Positions 34,758 through 45,647 are shown, numbered from the stretch's first letter. The stretch: DNA of 64,000 bases from Polynucleobacter sp. Tro8-14-1 (GCF_018881655.1 NZ_JACVPX010000003.1:1-64000), one strand, 5' to 3'. Translations and numbers: made by a program. The notes: generated by a model not told the origin, from the sequence alone.

Positions 34758-35285
34758 TTATTTTTTGGAGCCAAACAAGACTGCAAGAGTTTCAGTATTG
34801 CCTACGACCATATTAAAGCCCACAAAAATCAAGTAAGGCCAAACAATTAACCAATACACAATCGACATGGCAAGGACTCTTAATGGATCGCCGCTTCCAA
34901 AAGATGCCATAGAGGCAATAAATTCTTTACCATTAATGAGTCCATGCACTCCAGCTTCAAGATAATTCAGGGCGATTACCACCACTAGATAGATCAGCGA
35001 CTCAAGCATGAGTGACTTAACAATGCCGCTTTGTTTATCAATCTTAATTGGATAAACAGCCTGAGCAATCAACATAAATTTTGCCGATAAAGCAGCTTTA
35101 ATCAACGCAAACCCAAAAAGAGAAAGAGGAATGGGGCGCTCTTCAAGAGCAGTTGCAGCCATAAAGGCAATCGCGCAGAACCAGGTGCCGAAGTAAATCG
35201 ATAAAGCAAACGCTTTCTTAATTTCCTCTTCGAGCTTCATTTTCAAGCCTGGTTTGTTTGAGGCGCTCTTAGCGATGTTAGTCAT
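34758..35285 (-). CDS. Unrecognised four-helix inner-membrane protein
   Basis: 175 residues: a basic N-terminus with a Lys/Glu-rich helix, then hydrophobic segments around residues 28-48 (ALSIYFGTWFCAIAFMA), 56-76, 92-110 (SLIYLVVVIALNYL) and 138-160 (VYWLIVWPYLIFVGFNMVV). No family recognised. It is immediately followed by the porin-like gene, so the two probably work together across the envelope. Start ATG 35285. Confidence 0.65.
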   Translation of the reverse strand: MTNIAKSASNKPGLKMKLEEEIKKAFALSIYFGTWFCAIAFMAATALEERPIPLSLFGFALIKAALSAKFMLIAQAVYPIKIDKQSGIVKSLMLESLIYLVVVIALNYLEAGVHGLINGKEFIASMASFGSGDPLRVLAMSIVYWLIVWPYLIFVGFNMVVGNTETLAVLFGSKK

Positions 35286-35312
35286 GAAAATCTTTAATCA
35301 GAGTAATGGAGA

Positions 35313-36623
35313 TTAATCGCCGCAAGTAGAGCAAGAGCTAGTCGCCACTTCGGCTGGAGCTGGCTCTTGGGTATAGCGGGCAATAAAGGCGTGTTTACTA
35401 GTCATTGGGATCTTGAGCCACACAAAGTGACCGGACCCTGGTGCGACATCAATGGACTCGCCATTCATATTCCACATTTCTGTCAACACTACATCTGTGT
35501 TTCCGTTTGGTTCGATGATCTCGATTTTGTCGCCAACAGAAAAGCGATTCTTGACATCCACCTTGACGCGACCAGTAGCAGAGTCTATATCTAAAGTTTC
35601 GCCAACATATAAGCTACGTCCAGATAAAGAGTGGCCACGCATATAGAGTTGATACTCTTTGTCATGGTGACGCTCATAAAAGCCATCGGTATAACCGCGG
35701 TTGGCTAAACCTTCTAATTGACCTAACAGGGCGGTATTAAACGGCTTGCCTTGAACGGCATCATTAATCGCCGCCCTATAGGATTGAACGGTCCTTGAAA
35801 CGTAATAAGGTGATTTGGTGCGACCTTCAATTTTGAAAGAGTCAACACCCATCTTAGTTAGGCGCTCAATATGCTCAACGGCTCGCAGATCTTTTGAGTT
35901 CATGATGTAGGTACCATGCTCATCTTCTTCCATTGGCATCAAGTCATCAGGGCGACGTGCTTCCTGAAGCAGTACAACATCACCACTCGTATTTTGTTGC
36001 CCAGGCTTCACCTTGTAATCCCAGCGGCAAGCATTCGTGCAGGCGCCTTGATTAGAGTCGCGGTGAGACATATAGCCCGATAACAAGCAGCGACCTGAGT
36101 AGGCAATACAGAGAGCGCCATGAACAAATACCTCAAGCTCCATCTCAGGGCAGTCTTGACGCACTTCCTCAATTTCATCAAAAGAGAGTTCGCGCGACAA
36201 AATCACACGACTAATGCCAACAGATCGCCAAAACTTAGCAGAAGCACCATTCACGGTATTGGCCTGTACCGATAAATGAATTGGCATATCTGGCCAAGCT
36301 TCGCGTGCCATCATGATTAGTCCAGGATCAGACATGATTAAAGCATCCGGCTTTAATGCAATTACTGGATCCATATCCTTAATGTAGGTACGCGTCTTAC
36401 CACCGTGAGGTAATAAGTTAGAAACTAAATAAAACTTCTTGCCCAATTCATGGGCTGTATCGATACCTTGCTTGAGAACCTCGATCTTGCCAAAGTCGTT
36501 ATTGCGAACCCGGAGTGAATAACGAGGCTGTCCGGCATAAATGGCGTCTGCGCCAAAATCAAAGGCAGTACGCAGCATAGAAAGGCTGCCGGCTGGAGCG
36601 AGGAGTTCAGGAATCTTAGTCAT
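35313..36623 (-). CDS. trhP: tRNA 5-hydroxyuridine modification protein (peptidase U32 family)
   Basis: 436 residues of the YegQ/TrhP family. Clear markers are the start PELLAPAGSLSMLRTAFDFG (first part), the U32 signature AYSGRCLLSGYMSHRD and the Cys pair GACTNACRW that binds iron-sulphur. The C-terminal barrel domain ends in CSTCGD. TrhP uses prephenate to hydroxylate U34 of tRNAs, the first step to cmo5U/mcmo5U. Despite the family name it is not a protease. Confidence 0.9.
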   Translation of the reverse strand: MTKIPELLAPAGSLSMLRTAFDFGADAIYAGQPRYSLRVRNNDFGKIEVLKQGIDTAHELGKKFYLVSNLLPHGGKTRTYIKDMDPVIALKPDALIMSDPGLIMMAREAWPDMPIHLSVQANTVNGASAKFWRSVGISRVILSRELSFDEIEEVRQDCPEMELEVFVHGALCIAYSGRCLLSGYMSHRDSNQGACTNACRWDYKVKPGQQNTSGDVVLLQEARRPDDLMPMEEDEHGTYIMNSKDLRAVEHIERLTKMGVDSFKIEGRTKSPYYVSRTVQSYRAAINDAVQGKPFNTALLGQLEGLANRGYTDGFYERHHDKEYQLYMRGHSLSGRSLYVGETLDIDSATGRVKVDVKNRFSVGDKIEIIEPNGNTDVVLTEMWNMNGESIDVAPGSGHFVWLKIPMTSKHAFIARYTQEPAPAEVATSSCSTCGD

Positions 36624-36857
36624 CCGGCTATTTTAGTGAATACGGCCGAACTTGTTTGATTTGCTCCATGACTCAGTCCTGAGGCCTGCTAGAACTGGGT
36701 TTACGTAGGCCTGACAAGTAGGCAGCTAGCTAATGAAGAGTATCCTACGGGGGATGTGGAGAGCATTGTCAAGATGAGCGGGGAGCCTTCCCTTTGACTT
36801 TTCACCCTAAATTGAAGGCGCTTACTAAAAAAGCAGAACGAATCCAGAAAGAATGCA

Positions 36858-37442
36858 ATGTCAAAACTCACATCCAAACCCATCCTAAAAAAAGCCAGTG
36901 GAATTTTGGCTCAAGAGTTTGCAACACCTAAAGATATTGCCTGGGCATGGGTTACCTTGTTGCTGTCACAAGAAGAGCAAAAGCGCGATAGCGAAGAAAA
37001 GCGTTATAGCCGCATTGCTGAATTTGAAGCTTGGATTTTGGGTCTAAGCCTACCAACCGATCTAAAGAATCCTGAGGGCGGTGCAGTGAGTCCTGAGGCA
37101 GTTAAAAATTCCGCCAGAAATGTCTTTGAGTGGCCACATGAGTACATCTTCGAAGAAACAGCAGCGCCCAATCATATGGATGCTAAGATTACCTATAGCG
37201 ATACCATCACCAAACCTATTTTGGATGCAGTGAAAGATGCTGGTGGATCCAATGACCGAGCAGCACTGATCGCCATCTTAGAAGGCTATGCAAAGGAAGG
37301 TAAAGAGCCGTTCGCTAATGTCACACCAGAAGGCATTGAATGGAAAGGTAGTGTTTGGAAGGAGGGGGATAAATACAATCTTCTGACATTGAAGTCTCTC
37401 CATAATCGCCTGTCCAACTTGCGCAAGAAGGGCTTGATCTAA
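36858..37442 (+). CDS. Unrecognised conserved-looking protein
   Basis: 194 residues, soluble, strongly basic N-terminus (MSKLTSKPILKKASG), then a helical charged segment LLSQEEQKRDSEEKRYSRIAEF (central part QEEQKRDSEEKRYSRIAEF). The C-terminal third has a compact motif EGIEWKGSVWKEGDKYN and ends in basic NRLSNLRKKGLI, which could touch nucleic acid. Codon use looks like its neighbours. It is monocistronic, ending before a terminator shared with tRNA-Asn. No family assigned. Confidence 0.65.
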   Translation: MSKLTSKPILKKASGILAQEFATPKDIAWAWVTLLLSQEEQKRDSEEKRYSRIAEFEAWILGLSLPTDLKNPEGGAVSPEAVKNSARNVFEWPHEYIFEETAAPNHMDAKITYSDTITKPILDAVKDAGGSNDRAALIAILEGYAKEGKEPFANVTPEGIEWKGSVWKEGDKYNLLTLKSLHNRLSNLRKKGLI

Positions 37443-37472
37443 GAGATCGACTTAATCAGTCCTCATAAAGAA

Positions 37473-37500
37473 AAAGCCCCTAGATTGCTCTAGGGGCTTT
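37473..37500. terminator. Strong bidirectional terminator (tRNA-Asn / hypothetical gene)
   Basis: Twelve-bp perfect stem, AAAGCCCCTAGA (37473-37484) against TCTAGGGGCTTT (37489-37500), with loop TTGC. On the minus strand it is followed by a T-rich run, ideal for tRNA-Asn, and it also lies 31 bp past the plus-strand gene ending at 37442. Confidence 0.92.
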
Positions 37501-37507
37501 ACTTATT

Positions 37508-37583
37508 TGGCTCCTCGACCTGGGCTCGAACCAGGGACCTACGGATTAACAGTCCGGCGCTCTACCGACTGAGCTATCGAGGA
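37508..37583 (-). tRNA. tRNA-Asn (GTT)
   Basis: The 76-nt sequence folds as a full cloverleaf. The acceptor stem TCCTCGA pairs with TCGAGGA, the discriminator is G, and CCA is encoded. The D-arm has AGCTCAGTCGGTAGAGC, the anticodon loop reads CTGTTAA with anticodon GTT, and the T-arm is CTGGTTCGAGCCCAG. It reads AAC/AAU asparagine codons. Confidence 0.97.
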
Positions 37584-37604
37584 ATAAGCCGATATTATAG
37601 CAAG

Positions 37605-38489
37605 ATGAATTCACTTCTTCCCACTTCTGTGCAGATCCCCAAAGTACTGACCATTGCTGGGTCCGATAGCGGCGGTGGGGCAGGGCTCCAGGCTGACCTG
37701 AAGGTCATCACCGCCCTTGGTGGCTACGGCATGTCAGTCATAACTGCAATTACCGCCCAAAATACCTTGGGCGTCACACGTATTCAGGATGTTGATCTTG
37801 ACGTGGTTGAAGCCCAGATTGACGCAGTTTTAATGGATATTGGTGCTGATATTGTCAAAATCGGCATGCTGGCTAACCCAGAAATAGTCCGAACAGTTGC
37901 TAAATCTTTACGCAAACATGGTGTTAAACGTATTGTTTTAGACCCTGTTTTGCGCGCAACCTCCGGCGCTAGCTTAGGTGGTGACGATACCGCTCAAGCA
38001 ATGATTACTGAATTATTTCCGATGGCATTGCTCGTTACTCCTAACTTAGATGAAGCTTCATTGCTGCTAGGTCGCGAAATAAGTGGTCCCAATGATTTCA
38101 AATTAGCCGCCGAAGAATTACTCGAGATGGGCCCACAAGCAGTGCTCATCAAAGGCGGGCATTTAGACAGTACGCATACCCAAATTACCGATTATTTAAT
38201 GTGGCGTACGCTTGAAGACGGCCTTGAAGTGGTTCAGTCAAAAGAATTCAAGCACTACCGTGTTAACACAGCAAACACGCACGGCACCGGATGTTCTTTA
38301 GCGTCTGCCATTGCTACCTATCTAGCTGATGGTCATGATCTAGCTCATGCAGTTGCTAAGGCAATAGCCTATGTCGAGGCAGGCTTAGAGGCGGGGCGTT
38401 TCTTAAGTGTTGGCGAAGGTCCAGGGCCTCTATGGCACATGCACGATTTTTATCCAACTGCGCTGCTTGATGAAAAAACGAAGCTTTAG
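37605..38489 (+). CDS. thiD: Hydroxymethylpyrimidine / phosphomethylpyrimidine kinase
   Basis: 294-residue ribokinase-fold enzyme that phosphorylates HMP to HMP-PP for thiamine synthesis. Substrate motif GSDSGGGAGLQADLK (19-33), VLDPVLRATSG, and the C-terminal anion hole NTHGTGCSLASAIA are all intact. It lies apart from, and opposite to, the thi operon at 39.3-44.4 kb, from which it is separated by a MNT-HEPN pair. No TPP riboswitch precedes it, because tRNA-Asn sits 21 bp upstream. Confidence 0.95.
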   Translation: MNSLLPTSVQIPKVLTIAGSDSGGGAGLQADLKVITALGGYGMSVITAITAQNTLGVTRIQDVDLDVVEAQIDAVLMDIGADIVKIGMLANPEIVRTVAKSLRKHGVKRIVLDPVLRATSGASLGGDDTAQAMITELFPMALLVTPNLDEASLLLGREISGPNDFKLAAEELLEMGPQAVLIKGGHLDSTHTQITDYLMWRTLEDGLEVVQSKEFKHYRVNTANTHGTGCSLASAIATYLADGHDLAHAVAKAIAYVEAGLEAGRFLSVGEGPGPLWHMHDFYPTALLDEKTKL

Positions 38490-38566
38490 CAGTGTTTTTG
38501 ACCTCAATCTACTATGGTTAAAGACCTTAATTGCCATAAGATGTCTTTCTTTGGATAATGTAGGCT

Positions 38567-38911
38567 ATGAGCAATTTCTTCATTGACTATCAAACAAAAG
38601 CTGCTACATCAGCTTTTATGGATAAGGTTGCTCAATACTTTCCAATAGCAAAAGCATTGTTGTTTGGAAGTCGAGCTAGGGGTACTCATCACGTAGAAAG
38701 TGACGCCGATGTTGCTATTCTTTTGAAAGGCCTAGCAACCCCATTTATGGCGACAAAATTTGCTATGGATGACCTTGCTTATGAAGTTCTTTTAGAGACC
38801 GGTATACGTATTCAGCCGCTACCAATATGGCAGGAAGAATGGGATCATCCAGAAACTTATTCAAATCCAAGCCTTATCAATAATGTGCGAAACGAAGGTA
38901 TTGTGCTTTGA
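38567..38911 (+). CDS. MNT-domain nucleotidyltransferase antitoxin
   Basis: 114 residues with the minimal nucleotidyltransferase signature GSxxxxx...DxD: Gly34-Ser35 and Asp46-Asp48 in GSRARGTHHVESDADV, exactly GSX10DXD. In MNT-HEPN modules this protein AMPylates and silences the HEPN ribonuclease encoded beside it. Its TGA stop overlaps the TTG start of the HEPN gene. AT-leaning composition and position between thiD and thiE suggest an inserted module. Confidence 0.85.
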   Translation: MSNFFIDYQTKAATSAFMDKVAQYFPIAKALLFGSRARGTHHVESDADVAILLKGLATPFMATKFAMDDLAYEVLLETGIRIQPLPIWQEEWDHPETYSNPSLINNVRNEGIVL

Positions 38912-39294
38912 AGGCAAAAGAACTTTTTATTAAAGCGACAACAGCAGCTGCCTCGGCAAAAATACTATTAAATGCTGATGATTTCGATGGAGCATGTAAT
39001 CGAGCCTATTACGCTATGTTTGACGCTGCTCGAGGTGCTTTACTTGCTTCGGGCGAGGTAAATTCGGTCGAGCATACAAAAACCCATAGTGGTCTCATAT
39101 CAGTTTTTAGTTTGAAATTGGTAAAAACAGGTCAAGTCTCAATTGAATTCGGCAAAGCATTAAACAGGGTCGAGGATCTTCGTTTAATGGGTGATTACAA
39201 AGGTGATTTGGTGGCCAAGGAGGATGCTCAATGGGCGGTTGCTAAACCAAGTGAATTCGTTGAGCACCTTTTGGGGTTATTTGATAAATCCTAA
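38908..39294 (+). CDS. HEPN-domain toxin-type protein
   Basis: 128 residues from TTG 38908, overlapping the MNT stop. The helical segment NRAYYAMFDAARGALLASGE is the HEPN core found in COG1895/COG2250 families, followed by HTKTHSGLISVFSLKLVKTG. The nucleotidyltransferase partner directly upstream makes a MNT-HEPN toxin-antitoxin pair very likely. A canonical RX4-6H ribonuclease motif is not obvious, so catalytic activity is uncertain. Confidence 0.8.
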   Translation: MKAKELFIKATTAAASAKILLNADDFDGACNRAYYAMFDAARGALLASGEVNSVEHTKTHSGLISVFSLKLVKTGQVSIEFGKALNRVEDLRLMGDYKGDLVAKEDAQWAVAKPSEFVEHLLGLFDKS

Positions 39295-39300
39295 ATCGAT

Positions 39301-40227
39301 TTAAGCCTGCATTAATTCTTGTAAGCGCTTAACTGCTGCCTTGGGATCTTTAGCTTGGGTAATGGCTCTCACAACAGCCACTGAACCAACACCACTTTTT
39401 GCTACTGCATGAATGCTATCTTGATCAATGCCGCCAATAGCAACTAGTGGGTAATTGCTCATGAGCTGAGCATATCGATATAAGCGACCCAGTCCTTGCG
39501 GCGCCGTAGGCATTTTCTTTAGATTCGTTGGAAACACGGCTCCCATCGCAATGTAACTCGGGCAAAAGCGATCCGCATAAGCCAGCTCTGCATAGCCATG
39601 AGTACTTAGTCCCAGCCTTAAACCTGCGCCCCGGATTTCTTCTAGGTTGGCATCTACTAAATCCTCTTGACCTAAATGCACGCCATAGGCGCCGGCATCA
39701 ATTGCTTCTTGCCAGTAATCATTAATGAAGAGCAGAGTTTTACTATCTTTAACTGCAGCAACAGATTCCTTGATTTGTTTTCGGATCTTGGATTTTTCAT
39801 CCGACTTAAAGCGAAGTTGTACTGTAGGCAGCTCCACCTCAACCATGCGCTTTACCCAATCAGCATCCGGCATGACACCATACAAGCCTAAACGTTTTGG
39901 ACATTCTTTAAACGCATTGGGATTCATATTGCGAGTCCAGGGCAATAAATCAAAATGCTCTGGCCTGCTAGGCCATTTAAAGGGATTAAAGCCACCATCT
40001 TGCAATGTCATGCGTGACCATGCCTTACCCAGAATTCTGGCATCAGACTCTATAAAGCCCATCTCAATTGCTGCTAGAGCACCGGCTAATTCGTAATGAT
40101 CGACTGCTGCTTCGTTATCAATCAGTGGAGGCGGAGAGTTCAGGCTAAAGCTCGGAATCGGAATACATAAATCTTCATTGCGATGTGCGGCAACAATTTG
40201 GTCTGCAAGGTCACGAATCAGGCTCAT
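39301..40227 (-). CDS. thiE: Thiamine phosphate synthase with N-terminal extension
   Basis: 308 residues, about 95 longer than a plain ThiE. From residue 111 on it is a ThiE barrel: KRLGLYGVMP, LFINDYWQEAIDAGAYGVHLGQEDL (core INDYWQEAIDAGAYGVHLGQ), GLSTHG, AMGAVFPT and VAIGGI, which bind HMP-PP and thiazole phosphate. The first 110 residues have no ThiE counterpart; residues 49-70 (GALAAIEMGFIESDARILGK) resemble the C-terminal helix pair of ThiD. Last gene of the thiCOSGE operon. Confidence 0.85.
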   Translation of the reverse strand: MSLIRDLADQIVAAHRNEDLCIPIPSFSLNSPPPLIDNEAAVDHYELAGALAAIEMGFIESDARILGKAWSRMTLQDGGFNPFKWPSRPEHFDLLPWTRNMNPNAFKECPKRLGLYGVMPDADWVKRMVEVELPTVQLRFKSDEKSKIRKQIKESVAAVKDSKTLLFINDYWQEAIDAGAYGVHLGQEDLVDANLEEIRGAGLRLGLSTHGYAELAYADRFCPSYIAMGAVFPTNLKKMPTAPQGLGRLYRYAQLMSNYPLVAIGGIDQDSIHAVAKSGVGSVAVVRAITQAKDPKAAVKRLQELMQA

Positions 40228-40254
40228 GTGTTCAGTGTACTTAACTTAGCGTCA

Positions 40255-41073
40255 CTACGATTGGTGCCAAAAAGGAGTGCCCACCAATGGAGTGCTTGCC
40301 TGGGCTGATTCCTGGGGCTTCATAGCGCCAGATAAATAGGCTGTACGACCCGCATCAACTGCCATAGCAAAGGCTTTGGCCATCACCACAGGATCATCCG
40401 CCAAGGCTACTGCGGTATTCAGCAGTACACCATCAAATCCCCATTCCATGACGGTGCATGCATGTGAAGGCAGCCCTAGGCCGGCATCCACCAAGAGCGG
40501 AACCTTCAGACGATCACGCAAGAGTTTCATGGCATATGGATTTAAAGGGCCTTGTCCGGTACCAATTGGAGCAGCCCAAGGCATCACCGCTTGGCAGCCG
40601 ACATCAACCAAACGTTGGCACAAAATGAGATCCTCCGTGCAATACGGCAGAACCTTAAAGCCATCTTTAATCAGAGTCTCTGCTGTCTGCACTAAGCGCA
40701 ATACATCGGGTTGCAAAGTGTAATCATCGCCAATAAGCTCTAACTTGATCCAATCTGTTTCAAATACTTCGCGCGCCATTTGCGCGGTAGTAATCACTTC
40801 TTGTGGGCTATGGCAACCAGCGGTATTCGGTAGAACAGGAACCGCCATCTTCTTAAGTAAATCCCAAAAGCCGCTATGCGCTTCTGCAGTTGATGTTCCT
40901 TGGCGACGCAAGCTTACAGTAATCATGCCGGGATTCGATACTTGTACAGCGTTCTCCAGCACCTGTGGAGAGGGGTAGCGTGAGGTCCCTAGCAGCAAGC
41001 GACTCGCAAAGCTCTCGCCATAAAGGACAAGTGTATCGGCGCTATTGAGGTTATTAGGTAAAGGAGCGTTCAT
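40255..41073 (-). CDS. thiG: Thiazole synthase
   Basis: 272-residue barrel enzyme that forms the thiazole phosphate moiety from deoxyxylulose 5-phosphate, dehydroglycine and ThiS thiocarboxylate. Schiff-base lysine is Lys110 in [34 protein letters not shown] and VDAGLG match ThiG; the usual first segment [12 protein letters not shown] is present. Placed between thiS and thiE, the standard order. Confidence 0.95.
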   Translation of the reverse strand: MNAPLPNNLNSADTLVLYGESFASRLLLGTSRYPSPQVLENAVQVSNPGMITVSLRRQGTSTAEAHSGFWDLLKKMAVPVLPNTAGCHSPQEVITTAQMAREVFETDWIKLELIGDDYTLQPDVLRLVQTAETLIKDGFKVLPYCTEDLILCQRLVDVGCQAVMPWAAPIGTGQGPLNPYAMKLLRDRLKVPLLVDAGLGLPSHACTVMEWGFDGVLLNTAVALADDPVVMAKAFAMAVDAGRTAYLSGAMKPQESAQASTPLVGTPFWHQS

Positions 41074-41094
41074 AGCAAAATAATTGGTTCTTAA

Positions 41095-41292
41095 TCAGCC
41101 GCCAGTAACTGGAGCAATCACTTCAATTTGGTCATTCTCATTTAATGCAAAGTCTGCATGCTTAGTCTTGGGCACAAAGTTGAGATTTACGGCAACGGCA
41201 TAGGGTGGCTTCGCATTGATCAAGGCTAGAGCATCACTCACCATACTCTTGCTAGGCAACTCATAAGCTACTTGATTCACGATTACGCGCAT
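41095..41292 (-). CDS. thiS: ThiS sulphur-carrier protein
   Basis: 65-residue ubiquitin-fold protein ending in the Gly-Gly tail (APVTGG) that is converted to thiocarboxylate. Family features VNQVAYELPSKSMVSDAL and VAVNLNFVPKTKH are visible. Its start overlaps the end of thiO by 10 bp. Confidence 0.93.
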   Translation of the reverse strand: MRVIVNQVAYELPSKSMVSDALALINAKPPYAVAVNLNFVPKTKHADFALNENDQIEVIAPVTGG

Positions 41293-42431
41293 ACCGCCTC
41301 AATCTGGTTGCAATCTTGAGTCACACTCAACCCTAAATCCAATGCAGTCTTACTTGTGCCGAACTCCAGAAGCTCTAATGCGCAATCGAGTACTGCAGGA
41401 GAAATCATAAAACCATGGCGATATAAGCCATTGATCATGATCAAATCTGCAAGCCCTTTATTTCTTATCGACCGAATTTCTGGGAGATTATTTTTTAAAG
41501 TGGGGCGACAATGCGTCGCCATCTCCAAAATGCGCGCTTCTGCAAACCCACTATGAACGGTATAAACGGCACTGAGTAACTCCATAGCAGAGCGTACGCT
41601 CATTTCTGATAGGTCATCGGATTCGATCTCAGTGGCACCCACCACATAGACATCATTTTCTTTAGGAGCAATATAAATCGGATAGCGCGGATGGATTAGG
41701 CGTGTAGGGCGACGCAACTTCACCTCTGGCGCATAGAGTCTGATCACTTCACCGCGAACACCGCGCAAGTTATTGGACTTATCTCCAGTTGACCAAGCTT
41801 CTTTAGCGCCCGTACCGCGACAATCAATTACCGCTTTATAGCCAGTCTGTTTGCGCAATTCAGAAGGTTCGATCTCGGTATGCCAGTGGCAATTGACCTT
41901 CAATAGCGTTAATTCGCTAGCGAGAGCATCCAATAGCTGGCGATTATCTAATTGCCCTTCATTGGGTAAATACAGTCCCTGAGTAAAGCGATCGGCAACG
42001 CCAGGCTCGAGTTCGCGTAATGCTTCATTATTGAGCTTTTGTGGTTCGCTGAGATCAGCGTTTGAGCGACAGTTCTTATCTAAATGAGCAGCAAAGCGTT
42101 CAGCTTCACTAGCATCTTGGCGGTGCCACAAAATCAAGGTGCCAACTTGCTGAAAGTAAACCGGTGAAGATAAGTTAGCAATAAGCTCCTTCCAGCGAGG
42201 CAGGCTATGCAAACCCATGCGCACAACAGAATCTTCAGTAATTGCAGACTCAGCTAATGGTGCCAACATCGCTGCAGCAATGCGCGCAGCAGCATGAGAA
42301 CCATCAGGGCCGCCTTTATCAAAGAGATCGACTTGAGCACCTCCTTTAGCAAGCGCAACAGCCAGCAAGCGACCCATTAGGCCGCCGCCAACAATTGCGT
42401 ATTTGCTATTGGAGAAGCTTGCGCTAGTCAT
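41283..42431 (-). CDS. thiO: Glycine oxidase
   Basis: 382-residue FAD-dependent amine oxidase of the DAO family. Dinucleotide-binding motif AIVGGGLMGRLLAVAL (Gly15-Gly20), followed by DKGGPDGSHAAARIAAAMLAP and the C-terminal INGLYRHGFMISPAV. It makes iminoglycine for ThiG, replacing ThiH, as is usual in aerobic proteobacteria. Located between thiC and thiS. Confidence 0.92.
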   Translation of the reverse strand: MTSASFSNSKYAIVGGGLMGRLLAVALAKGGAQVDLFDKGGPDGSHAAARIAAAMLAPLAESAITEDSVVRMGLHSLPRWKELIANLSSPVYFQQVGTLILWHRQDASEAERFAAHLDKNCRSNADLSEPQKLNNEALRELEPGVADRFTQGLYLPNEGQLDNRQLLDALASELTLLKVNCHWHTEIEPSELRKQTGYKAVIDCRGTGAKEAWSTGDKSNNLRGVRGEVIRLYAPEVKLRRPTRLIHPRYPIYIAPKENDVYVVGATEIESDDLSEMSVRSAMELLSAVYTVHSGFAEARILEMATHCRPTLKNNLPEIRSIRNKGLADLIMINGLYRHGFMISPAVLDCALELLEFGTSKTALDLGLSVTQDCNQIEAVCA

Positions 42432-42454
42432 CTTTATCTTTTTAGCTGGTTGGC

Positions 42455-44404
<1,950 letters not shown>

Positions 44405-44445
44405 CTAGCTGTTTTAGATGGACGAAACCGGGTGTCGGTCTGATG

Positions 44446-44537
44446 TAACTCCCCACGCCAGCATTACCTGGATCGGGTTCTAGGGTCTTTCTCAGCGCCT
44501 TCTAGCAAAACTGCTATGAAGGGCACCCCTGGTTCAT
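44446..44537 (-). promoter_or_regulatory. TPP riboswitch (THI element)
   Basis: Read on the minus strand the leader has the conserved THI parts in order: ACCAGGGGTGCC, GCTGAGA, ACCCTAGAACCCGATC, GGTAATGCTGGCG and GGGGAG. It lies 50 bp upstream of thiC. TPP binding would sequester the thiC ribosome-binding site or stop transcription, giving feedback control of the whole operon. Confidence 0.95.
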
Positions 44538-44626
44538 CCTTAAGATGAATTTAACCACGAATTGATTGATTACTGTATGACACCAGTCAAGCGGTAGGTG
44601 GAATTAATCAAATGGGGTGAAATAGC

Positions 44627-45460
44627 CTATTTATTGCGGCGCAATATGAAATCAGCCGTAACAAAGGCGGCATCAGAGGTAAATTCATCGGCCAAGATTC
44701 TGGCAGCAGCCTCTGGCAGTGATATTTCAATAAAGCCACTCACTTCGCCATCATGATTTGTGGGGACAAAGTTATCAGCCAGCTCTAAATCGTAGATGTA
44801 TAGCTGCTCATCATGAAAGCCTCGACCTTGAGATGGGCGGCGCATATGAATCCGTCCCACAGGTTCAATCTGATCGGAGATTTGTTCGGGTACACCAGCC
44901 TCTTCCCAAAGTTCGCGTCGTGCGCTGACCCAGGGTGTTTCATCAGCAGTAATTCCGCCGGCAGCCAAGTTATCTAACTTGCCTGGATCAGTAGGTTTAG
45001 TTTCACTGCGTCTACCCAGCCAAATGGTGTTGCCGCGGGTGTAACCATTTATATGCGTTGCCATACTCCGAAAACCAAAGGTACGAAACGCAGCGCGCTC
45101 CATGCGAAAGTATTTGTGACCATTTAGATCAACCCAAGCAAAGTCTTCGTTACGCCAGCCTGGAATAAATCCACCCAGTCTCATGCGATTGGCTAACTGA
45201 TAAAGACTATTGGATAATTCTCTAGGCTTACCCAATTGAATGGTGAGCTTGTCATGACCCATGGCAATGAGTGCAATGGATTCTTTTTGTAAAGACTCTT
45301 GCAGATAAGGAATAAATTCTGGATTGAGGTGGCCAATGAGTTGCTCACCTGTTGCACCGCGGGATAAATAAATCGGTAGGTATTCTGCAGGAGCAGAGCG
45401 CGCCGTGTTTTGGAGCATCTCCTCGAGGGCGGCTAAGGTGCTGGTTGAAAGGCTGGTCAT
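44627..45460 (-). CDS. NUDIX hydrolase with DUF4743-type N-terminus
   Basis: 277 residues. The NUDIX box is perfect: G168-x5-E174-x7-REL-x-EEAGV (GGITADETPWVSARREL...). The N-terminal ~140 residues match the DUF4743 domain found in eukaryotic and bacterial proteins related to Tnr3/NudT-type thiamine diphosphate hydrolases. Its position directly upstream of the TPP-controlled thi operon supports a link to thiamine phosphate turnover, but it has no riboswitch itself. Confidence 0.82.
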   Translation of the reverse strand: MTSLSTSTLAALEEMLQNTARSAPAEYLPIYLSRGATGEQLIGHLNPEFIPYLQESLQKESIALIAMGHDKLTIQLGKPRELSNSLYQLANRMRLGGFIPGWRNEDFAWVDLNGHKYFRMERAAFRTFGFRSMATHINGYTRGNTIWLGRRSETKPTDPGKLDNLAAGGITADETPWVSARRELWEEAGVPEQISDQIEPVGRIHMRRPSQGRGFHDEQLYIYDLELADNFVPTNHDGEVSGFIEISLPEAAARILADEFTSDAAFVTADFILRRNK

Positions 45461-45647
45461 GCCCTAAGTGTAAGGGAACTTCGCGTTCTACGCCCTGATT
45501 AAAAAAGTTCCACAACACAAAATCTTATAGGAACTAGATTAAATATTTATAAACAAACACGCAAAGTAGGGAAAGATATTTTGCACACAAATTAGGCAAG
45601 CTAGGCCTACCTATACAAATCTGTGACTTACGAAAACTTTTGAGGAT

